Shown here: piece by piece, positions 1 to 7,961 of the stretch
Numbering within the stretch: the stretch's first letter is position 1
How the letters are laid out: the number at the start of each line of letters is the position of its first letter
NCBI GenBank assembly: GCA_028698615.1
Contig: JAQVWF010000017.1
Location: 1 to 49,766 of the forward strand
DNA from: Syntrophorhabdaceae bacterium
Lineage (GTDB): Bacteria > Desulfobacterota > Syntrophorhabdia > Syntrophorhabdales > Syntrophorhabdaceae
DNA length: 49,766 bases
Direction: 5' to 3'
The notes under the pieces: generated by a model
The model's input: the letters and a program-made list of their open reading frames with translations, nothing else
The model's database searches: none
What the model was told of the DNA's origin: nothing
Position numbers and translations under genes: made by a program

Positions 1-160
1 ATCTCGACACGAAGTTCAAATGACTCTCCCCGTACTGGCAGACATACTCCAGGGAATCGTAGGAGCCCTGAAGCCTCATCTCGAAGTCCGCACCCGTCAG
101 CCCCCCGTCCTTCAAACATGCCTCGATTGATATCTCCAATATCGTATCAAAATGATACAC
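1..160 (-). CDS. Possible 5' part of an unrecognised protein running off the left edge
   Basis: On the minus strand a frame is open from a GTG at 160 to the window edge, about 53 codons, with third positions rich in G and C as in the neighbouring genes. I do not recognise the protein; it contains the stretch ACLKDGGLTGADFEM. No convincing ribosome binding site precedes the GTG, and an in-frame TAA lies just upstream. It could be the start of a divergent gene, a decayed remnant, or chance: the plus strand is also open here for 37 codons. The palindrome at 144-158 lies inside its first codons, which argues against a functional start there. Confidence 0.25.
   Translation of the reverse strand, partial: MYHFDTILEISIEACLKDGGLTGADFEMRLQGSYDSLEYVCQYGESHLNFVSR
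144..158. promoter_or_regulatory. 15-bp palindrome, candidate upstream activator site
   Basis: GTATCA-AAA-TGATAC is a perfect inverted repeat with 6-base arms. It lies about 100 bases upstream of the -24/-12 element at 254-271, the usual distance for an enhancer site of a sigma-54 activator. A second short palindrome, CCGA-A-TCGG, lies at 167-175. The role is inferred from position only; no activator gene is in the window. Confidence 0.35.
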
Positions 161-253
161 CTGTTACCGAATCGGACACGCCGGGTGGATCGCCCGCATG
201 GGGTCCTGCGATGTAACATACTGCAATGATGGGTTGTTTCTTTGCTGCGCCCT

Positions 254-271
254 TTGGTATCCTCATTGCAT
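254..271 (+). promoter_or_regulatory. Sigma-54 type -24/-12 promoter for the Etf-Hdr operon
   Basis: TTGGTATCCTCATTGCAT has the invariant GG (256-257) and GC (268-269) separated by exactly 10 bases, within YTGG and TTGCAT boxes close to the consensus. The start site would be near 280, giving a leader of about 60 bases before the ATG at 343. The leader contains GGGGG at 329-333 as a likely ribosome binding site. No better sigma-70 promoter is visible in this spacer. Confidence 0.5.
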
Positions 272-342
272 ATGGACATGCATCAGAGTATGAGCAATAA
301 TGACCGTCATAGAGGTGGAATCACCACCGGGGGTTACATGTA

Positions 343-1437
343 ATGGGTGAACAATCCGCAACCAGGGTATTGACATGCATCCAGTGCGGCAAATGCACGG
401 GGAGCTGTCCCGAGTCGGGCCGGACGCCCTTCAACGTGAGGATGCTCGTCAGGAAGAAACAGTTCCGGTCAGCCGTCGAAGAGACCCTTCCGTGGTACTG
501 TACCTCCTGCGGGGCCTGCACCATCCGGTGCCCCAGGGACGTAAAGCCCTCGGAGGTCATCATCGAGATACGCTCAAAGTTCGTCGAGGACGGCGACATA
601 CCCGTCGCACTCCAAAAGGCGCTGGAGAACACCTTTGTCCAGAAGAACCCCTGGGGCCGTTCCCGCAACAAACGCGCCGATTGGACACAGAAGCTCGATT
701 TCGAGGTCCCCCATGTATCGGAAACGGAGAGCAGGAGGCTGCTCTTTGTCTGCTGCATTCAGGCATACGACCCGAGGTGCATGGTGATCCCCGTCAACGT
801 TGCACGGCTGTTCAACGCCGCCGGCCTGGAATTCGGCATCCTCGGCGAAGAGGAGGCCTGCTGCGGCAACGAAATAAGGCGCATCGGGGAGGCGGGTCTC
901 TTCGAAGAATTGCAGGAGGAGAATCTGGCTGCTTTCCAGGAATACGGTGTAAAGGAGATCGTCGCCCTTTCCCCCCATTGCATGAACGTGTTGAAGAAGG
1001 AATACGGCGAGACGGGCATCAAGGTTTCCCATTATACGGAGCTTCTCGCCCCGATGATCAAGAGCGGGGCCCTTTCCTTTACCGGGTCCTGCGACAAGAA
1101 GGTCATCTATCACGACCCCTGTTTCCTGGGGAAGCAGAACAACGTCTTCGACGAGCCGCGGGACATGCTGAAGGCGGTTCCCGGTCTCGAGCTTCTCGAA
1201 TTTTCCCGGTCGCGGGAGGTCTCGCTGTGCTGTGAAGGCGGCGGGGGCAGGATGTTCTTCGAAGTGGAGGCAACGTATCAGCGCAACGCCGAGGTGCGGG
1301 TGCTCGACGCCGTCGATAGAGGCGCCGAGATCATTGCCACCGCGTGTCCTTTCTGCGTCATGACCCTGGAGGATCCGGCCACGGAAAAGGGTCTCATAGT
1401 GAAGGAGCTTTCCGAAATACTGACGGAGGTTTTATAA
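343..1437 (+). CDS. HdrD-like soluble iron-sulfur oxidoreductase (fused HdrC-HdrB domains)
   Basis: This 364-residue protein starts with two ferredoxin-type motifs, CIQCGKCTGSCP (about residue 12) and CTSCGACTIRCP (about 54), followed by two CCG domains of the HdrB type. The first has ACCGNE but ends SPHC, so one cysteine of the usual CxxC is missing. The second is complete (DPC, LCCEGGGG, CPFC), so one non-cubane 4Fe-4S site seems intact. There are no membrane helices, unlike the membrane-bound DUF224 proteins that link Etf to quinones. It is the first gene of the operon and is separated by one base from etfB, so it is likely the direct electron acceptor of the Etf dimer, passing electrons to the Hdr subunits downstream. 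The family is clear; the exact partner is inferred. Confidence 0.85.
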   Translation: MGEQSATRVLTCIQCGKCTGSCPESGRTPFNVRMLVRKKQFRSAVEETLPWYCTSCGACTIRCPRDVKPSEVIIEIRSKFVEDGDIPVALQKALENTFVQKNPWGRSRNKRADWTQKLDFEVPHVSETESRRLLFVCCIQAYDPRCMVIPVNVARLFNAAGLEFGILGEEEACCGNEIRRIGEAGLFEELQEENLAAFQEYGVKEIVALSPHCMNVLKKEYGETGIKVSHYTELLAPMIKSGALSFTGSCDKKVIYHDPCFLGKQNNVFDEPRDMLKAVPGLELLEFSRSREVSLCCEGGGGRMFFEVEATYQRNAEVRVLDAVDRGAEIIATACPFCVMTLEDPATEKGLIVKELSEILTEVL

Positions 1438-1438
1438 G

Positions 1439-2215
1439 ATGAATATCCTTGTATTTACTAAAAGGGTTGCCGCAACCCAGGAAGAGGAGCTGCGCATCAC
1501 GGGGGAAGGGCAGGTTGTCGATCTCTCGAAGGTGCCTTTCAAGGTCAACGACTGGGATAATTACGCCGTGGAAGAGGCGGTGCGCATCGTCGAAAAGACA
1601 GGCGGCGCGGCGACGGCCATATCCATCGGCGACACGGAGTCCGACGATGTTCTCAGGCGAGCCATAGCCATGGGCACCAGGGATGGTTTTCTCATCGAGA
1701 CGGGCGAGACCCTTCATGATCCCTTCGCTCGAAGCGAGCTGATCCGCAGTTTCATTGATGCCGAGAAGGTGCCCTTCGACGTCATCTTTACCGGTGTCCA
1801 GTCCGAAGACGACCAGTTCGGGGCCGTGGGAGGCATCCTTGCGGCCATCATGGGGCTTCCTTATTCGTCCATGGTGATCGGTATCGACAGCATAGAAAAG
1901 GACCACATGGTGGTGCGCCGGGAACTCGAAGGCGGGCTTCAGGAACGGGTCAAGATCGCGACCCCCTGTGTCCTTTCGCTGCAGAGCGGCATCAACGAGC
2001 CGAGATATGTCTCCATCATGGGTATCCGCAAGGCCTCCAAGGTGGAGCGCAAGGTCTTCAAGGCCTCGGGCTACACCACCGGAGCGCCCAGGATAGAGGT
2101 AGTGAAATGGGTCTACCCGGCTAAAAAGGGCGGGGCGACGATGCTTACGGGAGAGCTTGCCGATGTCTGCGGCCAGCTCTTTGGGATACTCAGGGAGAAG
2201 GGGGTGTGTCAATGA
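1439..2215 (+). CDS. etfB: Electron transfer flavoprotein beta subunit
   Basis: The 258-residue product has the EtfB start (MNILVFTKRV), the conserved VNDWDNYAVEEAVRI region and the nucleotide-binding loop GVQSEDDQFGAVG at about residue 120. That loop differs from the DGDTAQVGP signature of well-studied bifurcating EtfB/FixA proteins, so it is unclear whether the second nucleotide is FAD or AMP. EtfB pairs with EtfA to carry electrons from acyl-CoA dehydrogenases; no dehydrogenase is encoded in this operon. It follows the HdrD-like gene by one base and overlaps etfA by ATGA. Confidence 0.93.
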   Translation: MNILVFTKRVAATQEEELRITGEGQVVDLSKVPFKVNDWDNYAVEEAVRIVEKTGGAATAISIGDTESDDVLRRAIAMGTRDGFLIETGETLHDPFARSELIRSFIDAEKVPFDVIFTGVQSEDDQFGAVGGILAAIMGLPYSSMVIGIDSIEKDHMVVRRELEGGLQERVKIATPCVLSLQSGINEPRYVSIMGIRKASKVERKVFKASGYTTGAPRIEVVKWVYPAKKGGATMLTGELADVCGQLFGILREKGVCQ

Positions 2216-3147
2216 GTTACGCTTTGATCGTATCGGAAGTGAGGCGGGGTGTTTTTGAAGAGAGAAACCTCGACTCCATCGGCCTTGCCGCCCTTCTCGG
2301 GAAAGAGGCGGTCCTTCTCGCACCCGATGGGACATACGAGATGGGCGAAAAGCTGGCAGATACCATCGTTAAGGTGAAGGCCGGCGAAGAGATATACCTC
2401 AACCCCATGAGTATGGGCAAGATACTGGAAAATGTCTTCACGGCGCGGGGAAAACCGGACTGTATACTTTTTACCCACTCCTCCTCGGGAACCGAATCGG
2501 CCGCATACACAGCCGGCCTTTTCGGCTTTCCCATAATAACCGACGTGAGCGGCTACGACAAAGAGGGCGGCTTTTTCCTGAAGAGCTATTACTCCGACAA
2601 GGTCTTCGGGCAGTTCAAGGCGTCGGAAGGCCCCCTGGTCCTTACTGTCCGAAGCGGCAGCTTCAGGGAGTTTGCCGGTGAAAAGGCTGCGGCGGCGAAT
2701 GCCGAAGCCCTCGAAGGAACGGCGGTTGTTGAAGGCCGGACATTCATCGACTACGTGGAAGAGGAAAGATCGGATGTCGATATCACAAAGGCGGAATTCC
2801 TCCTTTCCGTCGGCAGGGGGATCGGGAGCCAGGACGAGGTTGCCGGATACGAGGAACTTGCGGGCATCCTGAAGGCCGTTCTTTGCGGGTCGCGGCCCGT
2901 CATCGACAAGATGTGGCTCCCCAAAGCGCGGCAGGTGGGGACCTCGGGCAAAACGGTGAAACCGAAGGTCTATCTCGCGATGGGTATTTCGGGCGCATTC
3001 CAGCACATCGCGGGGATGAAGGACTCCGACTGCATCATAGCCGTCAACAAGGACGCGGAGGCGCCCATCTTTCAATACGCGCATTACGGCATCGTGGGCG
3101 ACATCCACAAGGTGCGGGACAAACTTAAAGAGACAGCAAAGGGCTGA
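2212..3147 (+). CDS. etfA: Electron transfer flavoprotein alpha subunit
   Basis: The 311-residue product has the C-terminal FAD-binding domain of EtfA, seen in KPKVYLAMGISGAFQHIAG followed by a VNKD and HYGIVGDIH region. I chose the ATG at 2212 because it forms an ATGA overlap with the etfB stop and lies 7-15 bases after a GGGAGAAGGGGG ribosome binding site; an in-frame GTG at 2206 is the alternative. It binds the electron-carrying FAD and should dock with EtfB and with the HdrD-like protein. Its stop overlaps the next start by one base, so translation is probably coupled. Confidence 0.93.
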   Translation: MSYALIVSEVRRGVFEERNLDSIGLAALLGKEAVLLAPDGTYEMGEKLADTIVKVKAGEEIYLNPMSMGKILENVFTARGKPDCILFTHSSSGTESAAYTAGLFGFPIITDVSGYDKEGGFFLKSYYSDKVFGQFKASEGPLVLTVRSGSFREFAGEKAAAANAEALEGTAVVEGRTFIDYVEEERSDVDITKAEFLLSVGRGIGSQDEVAGYEELAGILKAVLCGSRPVIDKMWLPKARQVGTSGKTVKPKVYLAMGISGAFQHIAGMKDSDCIIAVNKDAEAPIFQYAHYGIVGDIHKVRDKLKETAKG

Positions 3148-5861
3148 TGGACGAAAGGGAAAGAAATGTCCTCGTCGTAGGAGGCGGGATAGGCGGGATA
3201 ACCGCCGCCCTGGAGCTGGCATCCTGCGGCATCAATGTGACCATGCTGGAAGAAGGCCCCTCCATAGGGGGCAGAATGATCCAGCTCGACAAGACGTTTC
3301 CCACCCTCGACTGTTCGACGTGCACCCTCTCGCCGAAGATGGTGGAGGTGGCGCTTCAGCCGAAGATCGACCTTCTCTCCTGGTCGAAACCGATGGCGGT
3401 GAAGAAAAGGGGGAAGGGCTTCACGGTAACCATCCTGAAGAAGGCGCGCTATGTGGACATGAAAAAATGCACGGCCTGCGGCGTCTGCTCCGAAGGCTGT
3501 CCGGTGGTGATGAAAAGCGAATTCAATATGGGCACGGGACCGAGAAAGGCGATCTACATCCCCTTTCCCCAGGCAATTCCCAACAAGGCCTCGATAGATA
3601 AACGCGAAGGACGCCTCTGTCATGCGGCCTGCATGGATGTCTGCCCGGTGAACACGAATGTGCCCGGTTACCTGAAGCACATCAGCGAGGGAAGGTTTGC
3701 CGACGCCTACAAGCTCATCAGGGCGACGAACCCCTTTCCTTCCGTGTGTGGACGGGTCTGCTACGCTCCCTGTGAAGGGGCCTGCAACAGGGGTGAACTC
3801 GATGAGCCGCTGGCGATCAGGGACCTGAAGCGTTTTGCCGTTGACAGCTTCGATATCGCCTCCCTGGAAGTTCCCCAGGTGCAGAAGACGGGCAGGAAGG
3901 TGGCCGTCATCGGCGCCGGACCGGCCGGGCTTGCCTGCGCCCACGACCTCGCCGTCGAGGGCCATGACGTGACGGTGTACGAGACCCTTCCCGAGCCGGG
4001 CGGGATGCTGCGATATGCCATCCCCGAATACAGGCTTCCAAAAAGTGAGCTGAAAGGTGAGATCGATCTTATCCTGAGGCTCGGCGTCGACATACGTTGC
4101 GGCGTCGAGATCGGCGGCCAGACGGCCATCGATGAGATCAAGAGCGCCCATGAGGCCATATTTGTGGCAACGGGCGCCCCGAAGGGCCTTCCCCTGGGCG
4201 TGGAAGGAGAGACTTCTGACGGCATCGTCGACGGCATCAGGTTCCTTCGCGCTGTCAACAGCGGCGAACATGCATCGCCGGGAAAGCAGGTTGCCGTCAT
4301 CGGCGGCGGGAACACCGCGGTTGACTGCGCGAGGACAGCGAAGAGGCTCGGCAGCGAGTCCGTCAGGATCGTCTATCGCCGGACGAGGGACGAGATGCCC
4401 GCGGCGGGAGAGGAGATAGAGGCGCTGCTGCACGAAGGGATAGAGATCGACTTCCTTGCCGCGCCTGTTCGTTTCGAAGGTGCCGGCGGCAGGGTGGCGA
4501 CGATGGAATGCGTGCGCATGGAGCTGGGCGAGCCCGACGAAAGCGGCCGGCGACGTCCCGTGCCGAAGGCCGGTTCGGAGTTCACCGTACCCGTGGACTG
4601 TGTGATAACGGCCCTGGGGCAGGCGGTGCAGACCTCCTTCCTGGATTCGATTGGCATTACAATGGGCAAAGGCGGGACGATAACTATCGACCCGTCGACA
4701 GGCGCGACGAACATCGATGGGGTCTTCGCGGGCGGGGATGTGGTCACCGGTCCCGCATACGTCATCGACGCCATAGCGGCGGGAAAGAAGGCGGCACGGT
4801 CCATAGGCGCGTACCTGAAGGGTGAGGCCCTGGCGGGTGAGGAACAAAGGGCCGAGCCGCAGAAGCTGTCGGCGGATGAGGTCGCGGCCCTTTCCGGCAG
4901 GATCGGCTCGCAGCGCAGGAGCGCCATGCCTGAGGAACCCATCGGCGACAGGATAACCGATTTTCGCGAGGTGGGGCTCGGGTATGCCCCCCGGGAGGCC
5001 ATGGCGGAGGCGGCGCGGTGCCTTGCGGGCCAGGTGGAAGGGTGCATTGAGTGCGGTGAATGCGAGCGGCGCTGCGAGGTCGCGGCCATCGACCATTCCA
5101 TGAGGGACGAGGTCGTTGACATGGACTTTGACGGCATCGTCCTCGCGCCGGGATTCGACCTCTACGATCCGACGGAAAAGAAGGAGCTTGGTTATGGCAC
5201 GCTCGACGGCGTCATAACGGGGATCGAGTTCGAGCGGATCTGTTCCGTGACGGGTCCGACGGGCGGCGATATCCTGCTCGACGGAAAAGAGCCCAAACGC
5301 TTCTATTTCATACAGTGCGTTGGTTCGCGGGACCGCCAGAGCGGGGCGCGCTTCTGCTCGCGCGTATGCTGCATGTATACGGCGAAGCACGCGAGCATCG
5401 TTAAGGACCGGATCAGGGACGCCGAGATCTACGTCTCCTACATTGACGTCAGGGCCTACGGAAAAGGCTACGAGGAGTTCTACAAGAGCACCCAGGAGAG
5501 CGGCACCTTATATATCCGGGGCATTCCCGGCGAGGTGGTGAAGGGTAAAGACGGGCTCCTCGTGCGCGTCGAGGATATGCTCAGCGGCGAGTTGCGGGAG
5601 ATCGAGGTCGACCTCGTGATCCTCGCGACGGGCGTCAGGCCGCGCAAGGGGATCGAGGCCCTCTGCGAGATGATGTCCCTTGAGCGCGACGAGTACGGTT
5701 TCATCAAGGTCGATGCGATAGCGCCCTCAAAGACGAACGTGGAAGGCATCTTTGTCTGCGGCATGGGATCGGGGCCCAAGGATGTGCCCGACACGGTCGC
5801 ATCCGGCGGTGAGGCCGCTTCGCGGTGTATGGAATACCTGAGCGAGGGACTCTCTTCATGA
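3147..5861 (+). CDS. HdrA-like flavoprotein with an inserted GltD/NfnB-type NAD(P)H:FAD module
   Basis: This 904-residue protein begins as HdrA: FAD motif GGGIGGITAALELASCG, then LDKTFPTLDCSTC and the 4Fe-4S motif CTACGVCSEGCP (near 110). At about 150 the sequence switches to a GltD-type module: cysteine-rich N-domain (CHAACMDVCP near 158, CGRVCYAPCEGAC near 195), FAD site VIGAGPAGLAC near 254, NAD(P)H site VIGGGNTAVDC near 382, and VFAGGDV near 526. HdrA sequence resumes with CIECGECERRC near 632 and CVGSRDRQSGARFCSRVCC near 723. The HdrA N-terminal domain and C-terminal ferredoxin motifs are absent here. The protein should carry two FADs and several clusters, and the insert predicts exchange of electrons with NAD(P)H. 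It overlaps etfA by one base and the next hdrA by four. Confidence 0.85.
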   Translation: MDERERNVLVVGGGIGGITAALELASCGINVTMLEEGPSIGGRMIQLDKTFPTLDCSTCTLSPKMVEVALQPKIDLLSWSKPMAVKKRGKGFTVTILKKARYVDMKKCTACGVCSEGCPVVMKSEFNMGTGPRKAIYIPFPQAIPNKASIDKREGRLCHAACMDVCPVNTNVPGYLKHISEGRFADAYKLIRATNPFPSVCGRVCYAPCEGACNRGELDEPLAIRDLKRFAVDSFDIASLEVPQVQKTGRKVAVIGAGPAGLACAHDLAVEGHDVTVYETLPEPGGMLRYAIPEYRLPKSELKGEIDLILRLGVDIRCGVEIGGQTAIDEIKSAHEAIFVATGAPKGLPLGVEGETSDGIVDGIRFLRAVNSGEHASPGKQVAVIGGGNTAVDCARTAKRLGSESVRIVYRRTRDEMPAAGEEIEALLHEGIEIDFLAAPVRFEGAGGRVATMECVRMELGEPDESGRRRPVPKAGSEFTVPVDCVITALGQAVQTSFLDSIGITMGKGGTITIDPSTGATNIDGVFAGGDVVTGPAYVIDAIAAGKKAARSIGAYLKGEALAGEEQRAEPQKLSADEVAALSGRIGSQRRSAMPEEPIGDRITDFREVGLGYAPREAMAEAARCLAGQVEGCIECGECERRCEVAAIDHSMRDEVVDMDFDGIVLAPGFDLYDPTEKKELGYGTLDGVITGIEFERICSVTGPTGGDILLDGKEPKRFYFIQCVGSRDRQSGARFCSRVCCMYTAKHASIVKDRIRDAEIYVSYIDVRAYGKGYEEFYKSTQESGTLYIRGIPGEVVKGKDGLLVRVEDMLSGELREIEVDLVILATGVRPRKGIEALCEMMSLERDEYGFIKVDAIAPSKTNVEGIFVCGMGSGPKDVPDTVASGGEAASRCMEYLSEGLSS

Positions 5862-7531
5862 AAACGGGGATCTTTATCTGTCATTGCGGGCACAATATCA
5901 AGCACACCGTCGATGTGAAGGCCTTAAGCGACTACTTCAAGAGATACATGAACGTCACCGTTTCCGAGGATTACCCCTTCGTGTGCTCCGAGCCGGGGCA
6001 GGACATGATAAAGGAGAGCATCGAAAAGCACGGCCTCGACCGCGTCATCGTTGCCTCCTGCACGCCGTCCCTCCACGGCGACCTCTTCAAGGACCTTGTT
6101 AAAAAGGCGGACCTGAACCCCTTCCTGTTAAGACGGGTTGGCATCAGGGAACACTGCTCCTGGGTGGGCGACGACATCGAGGCGAACACGGAAAAGGCGA
6201 AGAGGCTCATTCTTGCCGGGCTCTACGGGGCGGCGCACTACATCCCCCTCGAGGAGAAGAGGGTTGATGTCAACAAATCGGCTCTCGTCATAGGCGGCGG
6301 GGTGTCAGGACTGAGCGCGGCGCTTTTTCTCTCCAGGATGGGTATGGACGTCTTCCTCGTCGAATCGGAGGCCGAACTGGGAGGGCATGTCCGCGAACTC
6401 AAAAGCGTATGGCCCTCACGGCTCCCCGGTTCGAAGATCGTCGAGGACATGGAGAAGGAACTGCGGCAGAGGCCGAACGTGGAGATCTTCACGTCAACGA
6501 AGCTCGTCAACTTTGAAGGTTTCTTCGGCAACTACGAGGCCACCCTCGAAACCCCCCAGGGCGAGCGAAAGGTGACCATCGGCGGGGTCGTGGTCTCCAT
6601 CGGTTTTGCGCCCTTCGATCCGCAGATCAAGCCGGAGCTGTGCTATGGGAAAGACCCCCGCGTCGTCACCACCCTTGATCTCGAGCGGACGGACGACGGC
6701 CTGAACCTGCCGGACAAGCCCAGGGTCGCCATCCTCCATTGCATCGGCTCCAGGGACGAGCAGATCGGCAGGCCGTACTGTTCACGGGTTTGCTGCGTCA
6801 ACGCGCTGCGTGTTGGCGAGGCGATCAGGGAAAGGTACGACGATTCCTACGTGGAGTCCTTCTACATGGACGTGAGGGCCCATCCGCGGGGAGCCGAGGA
6901 ATTCTTCGAGGACACTCAGGAGAAGGGCGTCCTTTTCACGAGGGCCAACATCGCCGAGATCCTTCCGACCTCTTCGGGATTGGTGTTGAGGGGCGAGGAC
7001 ACTCTTTTCGGCGAGACCTTCGAGCGGGAATTCGACCTCGTGGTCCTTTCCATCGGCATGTCGCCTCCGGAAACCAGCAAGGAGATGGCGACGCTCCTCA
7101 AGATCAGCCTCGACAAGGACAGGTTCTTCCTCGAGGCCCACATCAAGCTGCGGCCCTTCGATACGGCGGTGAAGGGGATCTTCATCGCGGGGTCCTGCTC
7201 GGGGCCGAAGGACGTTGAAGAGTCCATAAACCATGGCAGGGCGGCGGCGCTGAAACTCTACGGTTTTCTTAACCTTGGCTATGCCTTCGTGGACCCCTTC
7301 ATCTCCATCGTCGATCCCAAACGGTGCAGCGGCTGCCGGATGTGCGAGCAGGCATGCGTGGCCAAGGCCATAAAGTTCGATGCGGAAAAAAGAATAGCGC
7401 ACGTCGAGGAGGCGGCCTGCATGGGGTGCGGGCTGTGCAATGCCACGTGCCCGTCATCGGCGATCAGCCTCAAGGGGTACGTGGACAGCATCATAGACGA
7501 CGAGATAAGCGCCCTTCTGGAGGCCATATGA
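5858..7531 (+). CDS. hdrA: HdrA-like heterodisulfide reductase flavoprotein subunit
   Basis: The 557-residue product starts at ATG 5858 in an ATGA overlap; the longer open frame upstream lies within the previous gene. It has the HdrA N-terminal domain (FICHCGHNI, then EDYPFVCSEPGQ and ASCTPSLH), FAD site GGGVSGLSAALFLS near 150, CIGSRDEQIGRPYCSRVCC near 305 and two C-terminal 4Fe-4S motifs, CSGCRMCEQAC and CMGCGLCNATCP. The ferredoxin insert usually found inside the FAD domain is missing, and so is the cysteine after the GGH motif. HdrA proteins hold the FAD where flavin-based electron bifurcation takes place in methanogen Hdr-Mvh. Here the protein probably partners MvhD and the other Hdr subunits of the operon. 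Confidence 0.88.
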   Translation: MKTGIFICHCGHNIKHTVDVKALSDYFKRYMNVTVSEDYPFVCSEPGQDMIKESIEKHGLDRVIVASCTPSLHGDLFKDLVKKADLNPFLLRRVGIREHCSWVGDDIEANTEKAKRLILAGLYGAAHYIPLEEKRVDVNKSALVIGGGVSGLSAALFLSRMGMDVFLVESEAELGGHVRELKSVWPSRLPGSKIVEDMEKELRQRPNVEIFTSTKLVNFEGFFGNYEATLETPQGERKVTIGGVVVSIGFAPFDPQIKPELCYGKDPRVVTTLDLERTDDGLNLPDKPRVAILHCIGSRDEQIGRPYCSRVCCVNALRVGEAIRERYDDSYVESFYMDVRAHPRGAEEFFEDTQEKGVLFTRANIAEILPTSSGLVLRGEDTLFGETFEREFDLVVLSIGMSPPETSKEMATLLKISLDKDRFFLEAHIKLRPFDTAVKGIFIAGSCSGPKDVEESINHGRAAALKLYGFLNLGYAFVDPFISIVDPKRCSGCRMCEQACVAKAIKFDAEKRIAHVEEAACMGCGLCNATCPSSAISLKGYVDSIIDDEISALLEAI

Positions 7532-7553
7532 AAATGTCGGCAGGGGTAATGTA

Positions 7554-7961
7554 ATGGAAGAAAAGATGAGAAAGAACCCGGAAATAGTCGGTTTCGCCTG
7601 TTCCTTTTGCACCTTCAAGGCGTCGGAGATGGCGGGCAGCCTGAGGATGAAATATCCCGACGGGGTGAAGCTCATACAGGTCCCCTGTTCGAGCAGGGTC
7701 GACCCGGCCTTTGTCATCAAGGCGATCCTCGAGGGGGCCGACGGTGTCTTCGTGGCCGGGTGCCACCCGGGCGACTGCCACTTCATCAAGGGCAATTTTT
7801 ACACCCGCAGGAAGATAGCCGCCCTGAAGGAACAGCTAGACGCTTTCGGCATGAGAGACAAACTCCGCCTCTTCTGGGTGAGCGCCGCCGAGGCGCGGCG
7901 TTTCGTGGAGAAGGTGACGGAGTTCTACAACGACATAAAGGAAAAGAAAAATGCAGGGTAA
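7554..7961 (+). CDS. mvhD: MvhD-like 2Fe-2S electron transfer subunit
   Basis: The 135-residue protein matches the MvhD/VhuD family along its length: CSFC near residue 17, VPCSSRVD near 46 and GCHPGDCHF near 71, giving the five conserved cysteines. All are ordinary cysteine codons; there is no in-frame UGA as in selenocysteine versions such as BamF. In methanogens MvhD joins a hydrogenase or formate dehydrogenase to HdrA. Here no hydrogenase follows, and the neighbour is an FrhB/FdhB-like protein, so MvhD probably bridges HdrA to that subunit. AGGGG at 7542-7546 is the likely ribosome binding site. Confidence 0.92.
   Translation: MEEKMRKNPEIVGFACSFCTFKASEMAGSLRMKYPDGVKLIQVPCSSRVDPAFVIKAILEGADGVFVAGCHPGDCHFIKGNFYTRRKIAALKEQLDAFGMRDKLRLFWVSAAEARRFVEKVTEFYNDIKEKKNAG

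Noticed and set aside
3084-5390. 768-codon open frame on the minus strand
   Set aside because: It is antisense to the conserved HdrA-GltD gene, rich in Arg, His and Gly, with no family features; it is a shadow caused by GC-rich third positions.
7554-7961. Selenocysteine in MvhD, as in BamF
   Set aside because: All conserved positions are normal cysteine codons and there is no in-frame TGA before the true stop.
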